From: Dendrobium chrysotoxum
Lineage: Eukaryota > Streptophyta > Magnoliopsida > Asparagales > Orchidaceae
Direction of reading: 5' to 3'
DNA: 64,000 nt
Assembly (NCBI GenBank): GCA_019925795.1
Contig: CM034314.1
Location: 76,132,780-76,196,779, forward strand
This document shows positions 51,033 to 63,270 of the stretch, piece by piece. The stretch's first letter is position 1; each line of letters begins with the position of its first letter. The notes below the pieces were generated by a model. That model worked only from the letters and a program-made list of their open reading frames with translations. It was not told the DNA's origin and searched no databases. The translations under genes and the position numbers were made by a program.

Positions 51033-51384
51033 CGCATCTCTAATCCTTCAAAAAAAATAATTGCCTTGTCCTTTCCTAGACATAGTAAACCACCACAAGT
51101 TTATAGTATCCTAGACCACCAACCTTTAGCTTATGATATACTAATTATGGGCTTATAATTCCTAATAACCTCACCAGCTAAAAAACCACCTTTTGCCTAT
51201 ACTGCTATCAACTAATCCTGTTAATTTCCATCACTTAATTGGTTAGTGGGGGTACTAGAAAAGTACAGAGTTTTGCCAAAATCTCAGATAATGCCCTTGA
51301 TTACCATCTCGGATTACAATGCCCAAGGATCCACCATCATTGATGAAATGGATTAGAGCTCTAAATGGCCTTCTTTTTCTTTCT

Positions 51385-51492
51385 TTTTTTTGAATGATGA
51401 GTGATAAATTTCAAAGTATGTAGTTCTAACACATGACCTTGAAGATATAACATTTTCTTTAATCAATGGATCACATATCAATTAGCTCTATA
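51385..51492 (-). mobile_element. Degenerate SINE-like repeat
   Basis: On the minus strand gagctaattgatatgtgatc and, 3' of it, aaggtcatgtgttagaacta resemble decayed RNA polymerase III A and B boxes of a tRNA-derived SINE. No clear TSD seen. Confidence 0.4.
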
Positions 51493-51504
51493 TAGTATTT
51501 TACT

Positions 51505-51642
51505 ATAGCTTCATTTGTGACAGTTTTTTATTATTTTTTAAAGTAGCTTTTTAGTACAAGAATTTTTTAATTAGAAATTTTTGCACTAAAAAGCTACTTT
51601 AGAAAGCAGTAATAAAGCTGCCCAAATGAAGCACTTTAACAC
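51505..51642. mobile_element. Tourist-like hairpin MITE
   Basis: It runs from tagcttcatttgtgacagt to aaagctgcccaaatgaagca with pairing inner arms ctttttagtac and gcactaaaaag. Confidence 0.75.
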
Positions 51643-52159
51643 CTATTCTCGCTAGCATCTTAAGCTAATTGACAATAGCCTCTAGTTGATAACCAATACA
51701 TGGAAAAGCTAAATCCATAAGATTAATAGCCTTACTAAACCCATAGAGGCTCAATTGAGGCATTGAAGTTCACCAAATATAGGAAGGAATAGTCTAAGTA
51801 CTTATGTAAATGATTTAAGTTCAACTCCATTCATTTTTGTTTTAAGCTTAAATTTGATCAATTAATTGAGTTCAAATTTAATTTATGAGCTTAACTCAGC
51901 TCATGAGAGACTCATTTCTTATGAAAAAAATAATAATAATTTAAATTCAAAAAAAAATTATAATAAAATGATTAAAATTAGAAATTAAGGAAGAAATAAT
52001 AATAAATCAATTGAGATATGAAGTAATTAATTAGGAAATCTTAAAAAATAATTAATATATATTCAAATTAGTAAATTTTAATATATTTTACATGTACATT
52101 ATATTAATATTTTTTTAAATAAATTAACCCTTGAGTTCAATAGTCCAATCTTTCAATTA

Positions 52160-52294
52160 AGGCTTCATTTGAGACAATTTTCTTCCTTGCTTTCTAAAGC
52201 AGTTTTTAATTACAAAAAAATTTTTGAATTAGAAATTTTTATACTAGAAAGCTGTTTTAGAAAGTAGCAAGAAAGCTGTCCCAAACGAAGCCTT
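52160..52294. mobile_element. Tourist-like hairpin MITE, well preserved
   Basis: It runs from aaggcttcatttgagacaa to aaagctgtcccaaacgaagc and is flanked by tta/tag. The arms pair along nearly the whole 135 bp. Confidence 0.8.
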
Positions 52295-52713
52295 AGATTA
52301 CTCAAATTTATCTCATTAATCCATCAAATTTGACTTTTATTTATTGAGTCAACTCTATTAAAATCTTTGATAAACTAAACTGAGTTACACCCCAACTAAT
52401 AGATTGAAAGTCTTATAGCCATATTAAAATCTTTGGGATTATAAAAATGCCATCATATCAAAATGCTCCAACGGCTAAGATTAATCCACGTGCGCCCCCA
52501 ATCCTCTTAAAATAGTAGAGTAAATCCTAACCCTTGATCTCAAATTAGTGGCTCTAAAAAAACCTAGAAAACCTGTACTTAAAAATAAGTCATTGGATTT
52601 AAATATAACCATCTTTCGTTCGTTCACTGTGTACTTAATTAATGTGTTGACCGCCGCCACCTACGTCGTAAGTAATTGGGGGGACAAATACACCATATAA
52701 TTTTAATAAATAA

Positions 52714-52717
<4 letters not shown>

Positions 52718-52809
<92 letters not shown>
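52718..52809. repeat. (AT)n microsatellite, about 46 repeats
   Basis: Uninterrupted alternating AT/TA of about 92 bp, the longest simple repeat in the window; likely to extrude as a cruciform and to vary in length. Confidence 0.95.
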
Positions 52810-52812
<3 letters not shown>

Positions 52813-52918
52813 ATATCTAAATTTAATTATTTATTTATATAATTTTAAAATTTTAATTTATAATAAAATTATTGCAAGTTCACCTTTTATAGGTGGATTA
52901 GAAAGAACACAAATATAT

Positions 52919-53054
52919 TAAGGCTTCGTTTGGGACAGCTTTTTTACTATTTTTGAAATAGTTTATTAGTATAAAAAGATTTTGGGCTATAAATTTTTAT
53001 ATTAGAAAACTGTTTTAAGAAGCAGTAAGAAAGCCACCCCAAATGAAGCTTAAG
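52919..53054. mobile_element. Tourist-like hairpin MITE
   Basis: It runs from taaggcttcgtttgggacag to gccaccccaaatgaagctta; the flanks suggest a tta/taa target. Confidence 0.8.
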
Positions 53055-53264
53055 TTTACAGATAAAATGAAATGCTTAGTTTTTAATGTGGTAATGAAGG
53101 CATCAAAATTTAATTTTTTTATGAATGAATTAAAAATATTTTTAAGTTCACCACACACTGATGGACATGCCTTACCTAACCATATGATGCCTTTGATTGA
53201 CCTTGGAGCAACAACTTATTTGACTAATACATTGTACTATTCTCTATTAATTATATAAAGCCTA

Positions 53265-53267
<3 letters not shown>

Positions 53268-53302
<35 letters not shown>
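53268..53302. repeat. (AT)n microsatellite
   Basis: About 17 AT repeats. Confidence 0.9.
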
Positions 53303-53304
<2 letters not shown>

Positions 53305-53548
53305 AAATAGCCAAATTAAGGGGAGTGTCACTTCATTAGATGAAAAGTAAACCTTTGATCTTACCTAATGACACTTGTAAATAGGTTAAAATGACTAAGT
53401 TATAAAAAAATTGAAAAATCACAATATTTTTATTGAGTTAAATAACATTTTAAAAATTGAACCATACCAACCTTAAACAAAATCCTATTTAAAACTACTC
53501 AATTTGATGTTTGAAAGTTGCTTAGTGTGAAATGAGCAAAGTGTTAAT

Positions 53549-53645
53549 AAGGCTTCGTTTGGGACAACTTTATGCTTTCAAAAGTAGCTTTTTAAAAAAT
53601 AGTTTTAGAAAGCAATAAGAAAACCGTCCCAAACAAAACTTAAGT
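53549..53645. mobile_element. Hairpin MITE with shortened centre
   Basis: It runs from aaggcttcgtttgggacaa to aaccgtcccaaacaaaactta; the central part is deleted, leaving about 97 bp. Confidence 0.75.
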
Positions 53646-54445
53646 GTAGTCAACAATTTAAAGCAAACACAAGTAGCTAGCAATTTAGAAAAAAAATACG
53701 AAATAATCACTTGGTCCCAACATAGTATAAGCACAAGTCTTTTAGGGCTAATTTGTGAAATCAATAATAATGATGTGAAGCACAATAAAAACAATCTTAC
53801 CACATGAGATCATTGGAGACTACAACTCCATAAGATTATGAAACCTATAAAGTATTCACCAGTCTAGTCTCTAGTAACATGTCATTTAAGAGGATGTCCT
53901 ATCATTTTAGCCATTAGGAGGATTTATATTTGGCTCACAACTGATGGGGAGCAAGTACATGTGTCTTATCTTTGATTTCCAATATAATTAACATTACATG
54001 CTTATGTTGTTGGATCTTATAGATCAAGGTATGCCAACCTAACTATTAGTGATATGAGTGCGGTATTAATTGACACAATCCAACCCAATATGACCCATCG
54101 ACAAGCGGGTCATATTGGATTGAATTGGGGCAGGCCAGCCTAAAATCTAAGTTTTGGGGAATTCTTTTCAGATTTTTTTTTTCATTTAAAATTTAAATTA
54201 GACAATAGAGCTTCTAAATTAACTTCTAATAAATAGACGATAAATTCGTCCACAAGTTTTTAGTTTTTTTCATTCATTATAAAAATGCATACAATATTTA
54301 CACAACAATACATGGCTACAGCCCCAAACCAGAATAATCAAACTACAAATCATGATTGTACAAAAATCAGAAAATACCTTTTACAGATGCGGATAGATCA
54401 TAACCTGAATACTCAGCTACTCAACGGGCTCTTTCCCCTTTCTCT

Positions 54446-54625
54446 TATAACAACCCAAAAAATTTTAAAACTATTTTAAAATGAAAAAAATGAAAATTGG
54501 AATTCCTATTTGAACTAGAACGCTACAGCGTTGATGAACGCTACAGTGTTGTGCCTGTGAGCGCAGGGCACTATGCTTGAGAGCACGACAGCACCATTTC
54601 ATATCCATTATTCGTAAATGAACAA
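54446..54625 (+). mobile_element. 5' fragment of a family A-like LTR
   Basis: ataacaacccaaaaaatttt and the following gcgctc/agcgctac-type text (gctacagcgttgatgaacgc) parallel the first 250 bp of the solo LTR at 29713 (tgtaacaactcaaaaatg, then cagcact/gtagcgctc). Only a piece remains. Confidence 0.45.
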
Positions 54626-55031
54626 AAACGCTCAAGTATAATTGACCTCTTCTATTTTTTAAATAATTTTATCATATTATATAACATTATTATATTTTGA
54701 ACATCATTTCATATCCATTATTCGTAAATTAACAAAAATTAAAACATATAACCAACTTAAACATAATCAATAATTTTTATTGTATTTTTGAGAACCAACA
54801 TTGTTGATTTGATCCCAAAATTCAATAAAATTAATCAATCTGATCATGCTTACCCTAGACATAATTTAATCAGAGGTAGATATTAAATTATATATTTTTA
54901 ATTTTATATTTTACTTTCAAGTCTGAATGCCTTACCCTCCCTTTATTATAAAAGTACCAACAATCTTTTATGAGTTACTTCTTGCTTCTGTCAGCCTAAA
55001 GCTTTTGAATTACAAAATTCGGAACTATACG

Positions 55032-55481
55032 GAGGCTTCATTTGGGACAGTGTTCTTACTATTTTATTTTTAATTTGTAATCATAATTTTTATTTGGTCA
55101 ATATTTTTTAGTTATTTAAATAAAAAAATTATACTAAGAAAATGATTTCTATAAAAGTTTAAAAATTGCTTTCTCTGTAGTAATTTTACAAAGCATAAAG
55201 AAAATTATCACAAATGAAGGCTTTGTTTGAGATGACTTTCTTCCTGCTTCTTAAAGTAGCTTTCTAGTATAAAAATTTTAATTTTTGTACTAAAAAACCG
55301 CTTTAACAAGCATGAAGAAAGCCGTCCCAAATAAAGCCGAAGTCTAAGGCTTCATTTGGAACAGCTTTCTTACTGCTTTTTAAAATAACTTTCAAGTATA
55401 AAAATTTCTAGAATTAGAATTTCTTGTACTAAAAAATTGCCTAGAAAGTAAAAACAAAAACTGCCCAAGATGCAGCCTAAA
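55032..55481. mobile_element. Three consecutive hairpin MITEs
   Basis: Copies at 55032-55222, 55217-55345 and 55347-55481 follow each other directly in the same orientation. The first has a longer centre. The middle one starts ggctttgtttgagatgac and ends gccgtcccaaataaagccg. The third starts ggcttcatttggaacagc and ends ctgcccaagatgcagcc. Such chains arise when a MITE inserts at the TTA-like end of a previous one. Confidence 0.75.
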
Positions 55482-56030
55482 TTAGAGGAGAGAGATTGGC
55501 GAGAAGTTACTCTCAACGGTATTAAACTGGATTCTATTAACTACATAGCTATCGGCAAACTTGGAGGACAAGCCACGAGCCAACAAACCAGTTGCTTAAA
55601 TTTTGATGTGGGACTAAAAATAGTGAACGGCCAGTGGCTATCAATGCCAAATGGCCAACTTACGGTCACAGATTAGAATAGGAAAATGACTGAGTCAGAA
55701 TATTCTATTTTAATATGACTTTAAAAAAAAAATTTAAGGTGGGCTTTAAGAATCGCAGAAGATACTTTTATTATATTTCAAGTAATATCGCATAAGATTT
55801 TGATTTTTCATAATAAAAAATAATGAGGGTATTTATTGTTTAATTTATGGTAAAATAATAAAATACTAAGATATATTTATATGAAATTTTTACAGATAAT
55901 ATAAAATCATGAAGGTATATGATGTGAAATATATAATAAACTAATAAGATATGAAGGCACAAATTACTTATTTTTTTAGGTAGTCTATTATTTTCGTTTG
56001 TACGTCAAAGAAAAATTATCTTAGGCAGGC
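55482..56030. other. Intergenic, unrecognised
   Basis: A 68-codon frame (55470-55676) overlaps a MITE end and has no recognisable motif. The rest is AT-rich. Confidence 0.5.
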
Positions 56031-56034
56031 ATGA

Positions 56035-56830
56035 ATTTTGATGTAAATTGATGTAAGAAATTTTCAAAATTCAACTCTTGATTAATGGAACACCAAATTT
56101 TGTAATCTTATAGTCAAATTAGGTTTTCGACGAGACAGATTTAATGAGCCCAATATCGCTTAATTCCGACATCATTAAAAGCACTTAAATGTAAAAATAA
56201 TGGCCTATAATTGAGGGAGTTAATACGGGTCATTCGATGGAGAGTTCTAAAATTTAATTATATTTATGAGATATGTTACTTTCAAAATCTATAAATAAGC
56301 TCTCACTTTCTATATAAAGACACCCTTATCTTTAGATTTAAGAGAACTTAGAGGGTTGAAGAATCTCAAAGTTTCACCCGAGCACCACAGTCAGACCATT
56401 GTCCGACTACCATTGTCAAACCATCGCTCAACTACTATCGTCATGCTACTGCTCGATCATCATTACTAGACCACCATCAGACAACTGCAGTCGTACGATC
56501 GCTACCAGATTGCCTCTATCGAATCGTCGTCATCCGACCTCTATCTTTAGATCACTGTCACCTTATCTCCATCATTGGACTGCTGTATGGTCATATTATT
56601 GTACGTTGTCATTATACTTCCATAAATAAGGAGTCTATTGTAATGCCAAGCACTTAATTTTGAGTTTATTTATCTTCTTGGGTGGTTTTACTCATAAATT
56701 AAGAACTACTTACGTGTGTGAGTTCACGACATTAGAGAAAAACTTCGAGATCTGAGCAATGACAGACTGTTCGTATAGGTCGACTTCAACTTATCCATGC
56801 CACTAATTATCGTATATCCATCACATGTTA
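56035..56830 (+). mobile_element. LTR-like fragment, family B
   Basis: Contains gagcccaatatcgcttaatt, then ccgacatcattaaaagcac, a TATA-like tctatataaagacaccc at about 56311, and then accaccacagtcagaccattg-type short repeats. The order matches 60500-60830 of the second family B region. The layout suggests U3 promoter then R/U5. Ends and TSD not defined. Confidence 0.5.
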
Positions 56831-57224
56831 GATCATTCATAGTTTTTATTTCTTCTTTTCATTTGTGGGAATGAGACAGAATGTAATTAACATAATAATA
56901 TTAGTATCTAATTACTTAACACTAATTAAACAAGATAACAAATCAGACATGAATAAGCTTGCTTGCAATCATATTAATAAGTACCCACACAATTGTTTAT
57001 TGAAATATAGAAATAATAATATAATGTATAAAATTAATATGTAGATTTGCTAATAATATATGAATTAGTTTAAACAATTAGAAAGCTAAAAATTGAACAT
57101 AATTATTTTCCTGGATAAAAAGCACTTTCTGGTAAGTAAGTTCATCACTTTGATCTTCTAGAATTTAAGATGATTTACTAAACTTTCAATAAAAAAGAGA
57201 TCCTTCAAATATCACTATGCGGTG

Positions 57225-57580
57225 GTTTAACGTCAATAAAATTTAATATTTAGATTTTTTTTGTCACTATTTTTTTATTATTTTAAAGGAATTTTTATAA
57301 AAAAATTAATTTAGAAAATAGTAAATAAACTGTCCCAAATGAAACCTCAATTTTACAACTTTCACTTATAAAAAAAAATATCTAGTGACAATTATATTTT
57401 GAATTTTTTGTCCTAACTTTCATAAGTATGCTGACAATTATAAAGATCATGGCCCAATCTTTTTTTCCAAATTCATGATAATATTTAGGCTTCATTTGAG
57501 GTAGCTTTGGTACTGCTTTATAAATCAGTTTTTAAGAAGAAGAAAAATTTGTACTAAAAATCTACGTTAAAACTCTTATT
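57225..57580. mobile_element. Two decayed hairpin MITEs
   Basis: 57225-57353 keeps only the right arm well (aaactgtcccaaatgaaacc). 57486-57580 keeps only the left arm (taggcttcatttgaggtagc). Confidence 0.5.
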
Positions 57581-58009
57581 AGTCACTACCTCATTTAGCT
57601 CTCTAGCCTTTAGGGTATTTTCAACCGAAAATTCATTTTTCACTCCAAAATACAATAACACTCAAAAATGCAGTAACTCATCTTCAACCGAGTTTCATTT
57701 TGTTACATCAAAAAAAAAAATTGGATATATTCTTTCTTCAACTAAAAAATTGCACAAAAAATGGCATTTGTGAACAGTGTGTGACGTCAATATTGACGTC
57801 GCACTATTCACGTTAGGAGATTAGCACAAATTTTCATGTTTGAGTGGAGCAGCTTGCAGACGACAAACATTAATTTAGCGTTCAGTTGGAGATGGCCTTT
57901 GGGCTAAGACGACATGCTCATAGATTGCTTGCTGACCTTTCAATTACAAGCAAGGCTTAGAAGTAAGAATTACATATGTGCCCGCCTCATATGGCAATGC
58001 CCTCAGGTG

Positions 58010-58170
58010 GAGAAATTATTGTGCAGTCATTGGATCGTTCGGAGACCAATTAGGATGCACCACATCACCCGATACACAGCGGTACACAGTAACGACACAC
58101 AGTGAATTAATAATGTGGCACATCCTGATTGACTTATAGATAACATCCAATGACCGCATGCAATAATTTA
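58010..58170. mobile_element. MULE-type MITE with target-site duplication
   Basis: The ends aaattattgtgcagtcattg and, inverted, aaattattgcatgcggtcat form a TIR; inside lies ggagaccaattaggatgcac, shared with the MITE at 36907. The 11-bp repeat gccctcaggtg occurs at 57999-58009 and 58171-58181, consistent with a 9-bp TSD plus chance matches. It is 161 bp and non-coding. Confidence 0.8.
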
Positions 58171-58760
58171 GCCCTCAGGTGTGTCATGATTTTGATTTAC
58201 TCTTATAATGACCAAAGACCCCAAGCAATGTACTCCTTCCAAAATTTTAAGTTGCTATAAATTTTTTTAATATTTTATTTATATAAATATAATTTTCATA
58301 AAATTTTTAATTTATATTCCTAAGAACATTTAAAATTTAAAATTAAATATGAATGATATTTTTAAAATAATTAATATCTATTTTTACTAAAAAAATTTCT
58401 CCCTCCACCCCTGAAAACAAGAACAGGTTCAACTTGAAGGGCCAAAGGCTAAAACAAAATCAAAGTAGCCGATAGTCATCCAGAAAATTGAAACTACAGA
58501 CAATTTATTTGTGACCCCGCCTGACAATAATCACTGCCAAACGAAAAGAAAACGAAGGCGCACAAAAAGGCCAAAAACGCTTCGTCTCCTCCAACGATGG
58601 GAAAAGATTTCCAAGATGGAAGCTTTGAGTTGTAACCATCATCACAATCGAAAAAAGATCAAACAGAGAAATACTGAAATTGCTATTTTGCAATAGAATA
58701 AACGTATTACAGTTGAACAACCATCCCTCGTCCAACTCTTCCCAAAAGATGAGATTTTTA

Positions 58761-59369
58761 TTAATTCCAAACCCCCCAAATCTTCTCCCCAACAAAGCTC
58801 ACAAATCTCCTAACCGTGCTAGAAGAATGAACGCCGGCGGCCACCGCCTCGTTATCATTCTCCTCCTCTATATCTATATAATCCCCCTCTTCCTCCTCCT
58901 CCTCCTCCTCCTTAAATCCCTCGTCTTTCCCATCTTCCTCAGCAGGACTGCTCATCATCTCCTCCGCAGCAGGGAAACTTTCCTCTTTATGGCGGTTGAA
59001 GCGGCGGCGGCGGCGGCCGGATGGATGTGATAGGGGCTCAACGGATTCCTCGACGGCGTCGAGGATTTGGTGTATGAGATGGCGGTTAGGGGATGCGTCC
59101 CAGCGAGCCCAAAAGCTCTTGTAACAGCCGAAGCAACCGCAGCCGAGTTCCGGGGGGTGCTGGCGTGTGTTCTTCTTTCCGGCGACCCTGTCCTGTCCGG
59201 CGATTGCGCCTCCGGAAAGAAGGTAGGCGAGCACTTCTTTCTCTTCCGGAGAGAGAGCCGCTGCTACGGCCAGGATAGCGGCGGGGAGGGCGGCGAGGAG
59301 GTCGAATGGGGAAGGAGGTGGAGGTGAAGGGTGAATCTTCTTTCCTTTTCCGTTGTAGAGCTTCTTCAT
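58761..59369 (-). CDS. Plant-specific protein of unknown function, 202 aa
   Basis: A single exon runs from ATG (59369) to stop. It begins MKKLYNGKGKKIHPSPPPPS. Residues 23-52 are a hydrophobic/Ala-rich helix-like stretch (LLAALPAAILAVAAALSPEE, then VLAYLL). Residues 77-108 hold the conserved block CGCFGCYKSFWARWDASPNR followed by HLIHQILDAVEE, with three Cys. 118-130 is Arg-rich, 145-172 acidic (a run of 8 Glu), and the C-terminus is TVRRFVSFVGEKIWGVWN. I recognise this arrangement from an uncharacterised family present across angiosperms; role and location are unknown. The GC-rich coding region contrasts with its surroundings. A CT repeat lies immediately upstream. Confidence 0.88.
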   Translation of the reverse strand: MKKLYNGKGKKIHPSPPPPSPFDLLAALPAAILAVAAALSPEEKEVLAYLLSGGAIAGQDRVAGKKNTRQHPPELGCGCFGCYKSFWARWDASPNRHLIHQILDAVEESVEPLSHPSGRRRRRFNRHKEESFPAAEEMMSSPAEEDGKDEGFKEEEEEEEEGDYIDIEEENDNEAVAAGVHSSSTVRRFVSFVGEKIWGVWN

Positions 59370-59370
59370 C

Positions 59371-59402
59371 CCTGTCTCTCTCTCTCTCTCTCTCTCTCCC
59401 TT
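59371..59402. repeat. (CT)n tract at the 5' end of the minus-strand gene
   Basis: About 13 CT repeats directly upstream of the ATG; read in the gene sense it is a GA repeat in the 5' UTR or core promoter, a frequent plant promoter/leader feature. Confidence 0.8.
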
Positions 59403-59529
59403 TCTTGTTCTCTTAAATTCTGTAGAATTTCTGATTATTTGTGGCGTGGAATCAGAAAAGTGGAGAAGACGATAATGGATTTATATGCAGAACGGAATCC
59501 AATTCTCTGCCCGAAACAATAAATATTTT

Positions 59530-60270
59530 TTTTAATTAAAAAATGTGTCCATGTACCGAGTCAAATATAGATATAGAACAAAGGCGGTGCGGCCCGGTCA
59601 GAGGAGACACGTGTGAAATATATTTATATATATATATAAATTAATTACGAAAAATAATTGTAGAATAAAAAAAAAAGATTTTTCCTTATGTAGACGCCCA
59701 TTAATAATTTCGAAAATAGGGAAAATATCTGCCATATTATTCATAAGGAGAAACACTTGATCTACAGTACAGCTTATACATGAAACCAGGCAAGTAATGA
59801 CATAGACAACTGTGAAAGTCCCACTTAATAGGCTGAATATCAGGAAATTAATTGGTTGTAAAGAAGGAAAGTGAATAATAAAAATATAAATGTGATATTA
59901 TAATTTGAAGAAAAAAATTATGTAAAGATATACTTATTAAAATAAGTTAAAATTAAGCTCAAAACTTTTAGATATATTTTGAGAATTAAGTAATATTAAT
60001 TATTTATGTATTATACTGATCTTAAAATATATCCAAAGGCTGAGGCTCATACCGATCAAAATTTTGATCAGCTTATTATGTTAGATTTTTTTTTCTTTTT
60101 AATATAGTTGTTTCCTTTTAAAACAAATATTAGTTTATGATCTTTCCTTGTTATGCCTGTGGATTGAATTGTTTGGACAAAATTGAAAAATAGAACTGAA
60201 TTGATCTTATTTGATTGATTTGGTTTGCATTTAAAAAAGTCCATTTGATTGTTGATTATTGATATGCCAT
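59530..60270. other. Intergenic, promoter side of the minus-strand gene
   Basis: AT-rich, with a short (TA)n at 59622-59638. No gene recognised; probably includes the upstream region of the gene at 58761-59369. Confidence 0.5.
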
Positions 60271-60274
60271 CATA

Positions 60275-61935
60275 GCACAAATCTCCATGCAATATATGAA
60301 TAAAAAACTTTCAAAATTAAATTCGGGATCATCTGGATTTCGATTTCAGCAAGCTTATAGTCGAATTGAACATCTCAAGGAGACGAACCTAATGACGTCG
60401 AAATCGGTCAAATCCGAACATAAATGGGTCCAAATCGAGTACCTGGAGCCTATTTCAAAGCTTCATAACATTAATTGGATGACCAAATGATATCCAAATG
60501 TGACATTTTTATAGTCGAATCGAGCGGATCAAAATAGACGAATCCAACGAGCCCAAGATCGCCAAATTCTGACATCATTCAGTTACTCAAATGCTCAATA
60601 AACAATCCATGATCAAGGGATTGATATCGACCGTTCATTAAAACACTCTTAATATGCCCTTAATCTTCTCCCTATTTACTAGCCATGTCAGTCCCAAAAA
60701 ATAATAAATAGACCCCTCTTTCTTCACAAAGGGGGGAGGAGGAAGAGATGAAAAATGAAGGATCTCTCTTGTTTCTCAAGCTTGCACCGCCCGACCGCCT
60801 ACCGTCGTCGGACTTCCACCTGGCTGTCGACCGCTACCAGACTTCCTTCCAATCACCATCGCTCGATTACAATCCTTTCGACCATCATCGTCAGACTACA
60901 ATCCTTCCGACCACATTCGACAAACTATGATCCTTTTGACCTTCATAGCCTGACCACAGTCCTTCCAACCGTCATCACCCGACTATAGTCCTTTCAACTG
61001 CCATCACCCGACTATAGTCCTTCCAACCGCCATCGCCCGACTTTGATTTCCTTTAACCTTGTCATCCGTTGGCTATGACTACATTCCACTTCATCCACCG
61101 TCGCCCGACTGCAGTCCTTACAACCACCGTCACCCGTCTACTAAGGTCCTTTTGACCACGATATATGGTCCTTCCAACCTTCATCACCCGCCGACTACGG
61201 TCCCTCCGACCACTATCGCCCGCCAACTATGTCTTTCGGGCCACCATAGCCTAATTATAGTCCACTTTGACCACCATTGCTAGTCGATTATGGTCCTTTC
61301 GACCACCTTCACCCCATTACAATCCCTTCGACTTCTATCACCTGTCGACTATGATCCCTTCGACCACTATGACCCACCAACTACGCTCCACTTTAAGCAC
61401 CGTTGCCAGCCATTACAGTCCTTCTGACCACCGTCGCTCATCGATTACGGTCCCTCCGACCACCGTCGCCCGCTGATTATGGTATCTCTAACCTTCATTG
61501 CCCGCCGATTATGAACCCGTCGACCTTTATCGCTTGTCGAGTACGGTCCCTTCGACCAGTTGCCAACCGACTATGGTCCTACCGACCAAACGAACAGGAC
61601 AGCATTCACTTGAAAATAATTCTCATATCACTGAATTTTCTCAACTCTCACCATGTAATACATTCTATATGATGTATATTTGCTACATTGAGTTGGGCCC
61701 TCTTCCTGAGGAAGGGCATCATTTGTAATCGACTACAAACGCTAGTGAAATCATTTTTAACTAGGTCAGACCTCATGATTTTTCCCCCTTTTTAGGGTTT
61801 TTCATGTAAAGATGATGGTGTCTCTTATTACTCTCGCACCTCTCTCTCTCTCTCTCTTACTTGTCTATGTGCTAGATCTTCGTTCAAAGCTAAGACATTA
61901 AATTTTTTATCTCTCACCACCGCAAATGTACCATG
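60275..61935 (+). mobile_element. LTR-like region, family B, with minisatellite
   Basis: Blocks such as atagtcgaatcgagcggatc, then gagcccaagatcgccaaatt and tgacatcattcagttactc, correspond to 56100-56200. A purine run (ggggggaggaggaagagatg) precedes a long minisatellite. The far end ctctcaccaccgcaaatgta, then gacgcaaca may be the LTR end. I see no internal coding region, so it is probably a solo or truncated LTR. Boundaries are approximate. Confidence 0.5.
60840..61590 (+). repeat. Minisatellite, about 30-40 bp units
   Basis: About 20 imperfect units contain cgactatagtccttccaacc and gccatcaccc or variants (gactatggtcctttcgacca, then ccatcgcccg). Several frames stay open through it (up to 89 codons) and give Pro/Ser/Thr-rich peptides; these look like by-products of the repeat. 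Confidence 0.85.
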
Positions 61936-62404
61936 ACGCAACAATTATAATCTTAAGTTTTTTATGGTTTAGATTTTTGGTTCAATTTTTATTTTTTAGA
62001 ACTGATCTAAAATAAAAAAAAACAAATTATTTTAATTTTTTTGAAAATTAAATCGATAAATCATGTAAATAAGAAAGTAAGATAATGATCAACGTAAGTA
62101 TCATTAATTCTACTTGTTAAAATTTTAGAATTTTAAAAGATTACTTGGTGTTCTTCTTAATATATTTATTATTTAAGCTAAACATAATTAGATTTACTAT
62201 TAATGTTAATTACATTTTCGTTCATCCCAAATAGGAGCAAATTGACCCAATCAAAATCTTAATTGGTTTCATTTAATTTGAAAAATAATTTGCTTATTTC
62301 ACTTTCCTAAATTTTTTAATTGAGACTAATTAATTGATTCAACTAATATGTAAACCAAACTATTCAAACATATCACATGCACACCCTAAATTATGCCCCA
62401 ACAA

Positions 62405-63115
62405 GGTGGGGCTGGATCCCCATAACGGTGTCAATATTTGACACGACACGAAATCCGACTCGAAAAATTTTGGATTAGGGTCAACCTGTTTATCAAATGG
62501 GTTGGGTTCGGGTTCAAAAATGTGATCCGTTTTTAAAATCGGGTTGGATTTGGGTTGACCCAGCGAACCGAAATCAACCTGAAGTTGACTCGGGTCTAGG
62601 TTCGCCCGCCGTCTCACCCAGCCTAGCGGCTAGCATGCGGCCATGCGGGGAGTCCGTCTTGGGCCTCTCGGCCAAGCGGCTAAGCCTAAATGCCCAATAG
62701 GCCAATCTGGAACCGGCAGTCCTCAAGTGACTCGAGTCGGTCTCGCCCATGCACCCGCCTGGCCCCCTCGGCATTTCCGCCTTCAACCCTTCAGTCTTCA
62801 GCACGCAAGCCACGCATCCAATCCGGCGTCCACCAATCCACCACGCGGCAGGCCAATCTAGCCCTAACTAGCTGTCTACCTCATTCAGGTCGCCCAGCCT
62901 AGCCCGCTGCCCGCCTTGACCTGGCCGCCCCGTACTCTGCTTGGCCAACCTAGCCCTAGCCCTAGCTCGCTGCACGGGATTCAAAAATTAGCAGGTCAAC
63001 CCGGCAACCCGCGCGGGTCGGGTCCGGGTTGAATTTTCTGACCCGTTTAAACCCGGGTCAATCAGGGTTCGATCCGAACCCAACCTGCGGACCCGTTTTA
63101 ATACCCATAGATCCC
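62405..63115. mobile_element. GC-rich foldback element with gggtc/gaccc arms
   Basis: The left part (62430-62600: gggttgggttcgggttcaaa, gggttgacccagcgaacc) and the inverted right part (62990-63115: gggtcgggtccgggttgaat, cgaacccaacctgcggaccc) are mutually complementary. The middle (62600-62980) is very GC-rich with ccgcc/agcctagc words. Frames in it on both strands are overlapping shadows. TSD not identified. Confidence 0.55.
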
Positions 63116-63270
63116 CAAAAAGATAGTCCACTAATCTGACCATCGAAAGTAGGAATAGTGCATGCAAGAACAAATTAATGAGAATGTCCGCTAATTGAAC
63201 CATAAAAGAGGTATAATCCACACAAAAGGCGCCACTTTGAATTTGCTCCATAATAATATAATAATATACC

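Noticed and set aside
58680..59327. Plus-strand ORFs of 61-116 codons opposite 58761-59369
   Set aside because: They are shadows of the GC-rich minus-strand gene, whose protein shows recognisable family motifs.
62360..62902. Five overlapping ORFs of 67-85 codons
   Set aside because: All lie in the GC-rich foldback, on both strands and mutually overlapping; GC-rich DNA has few stops.
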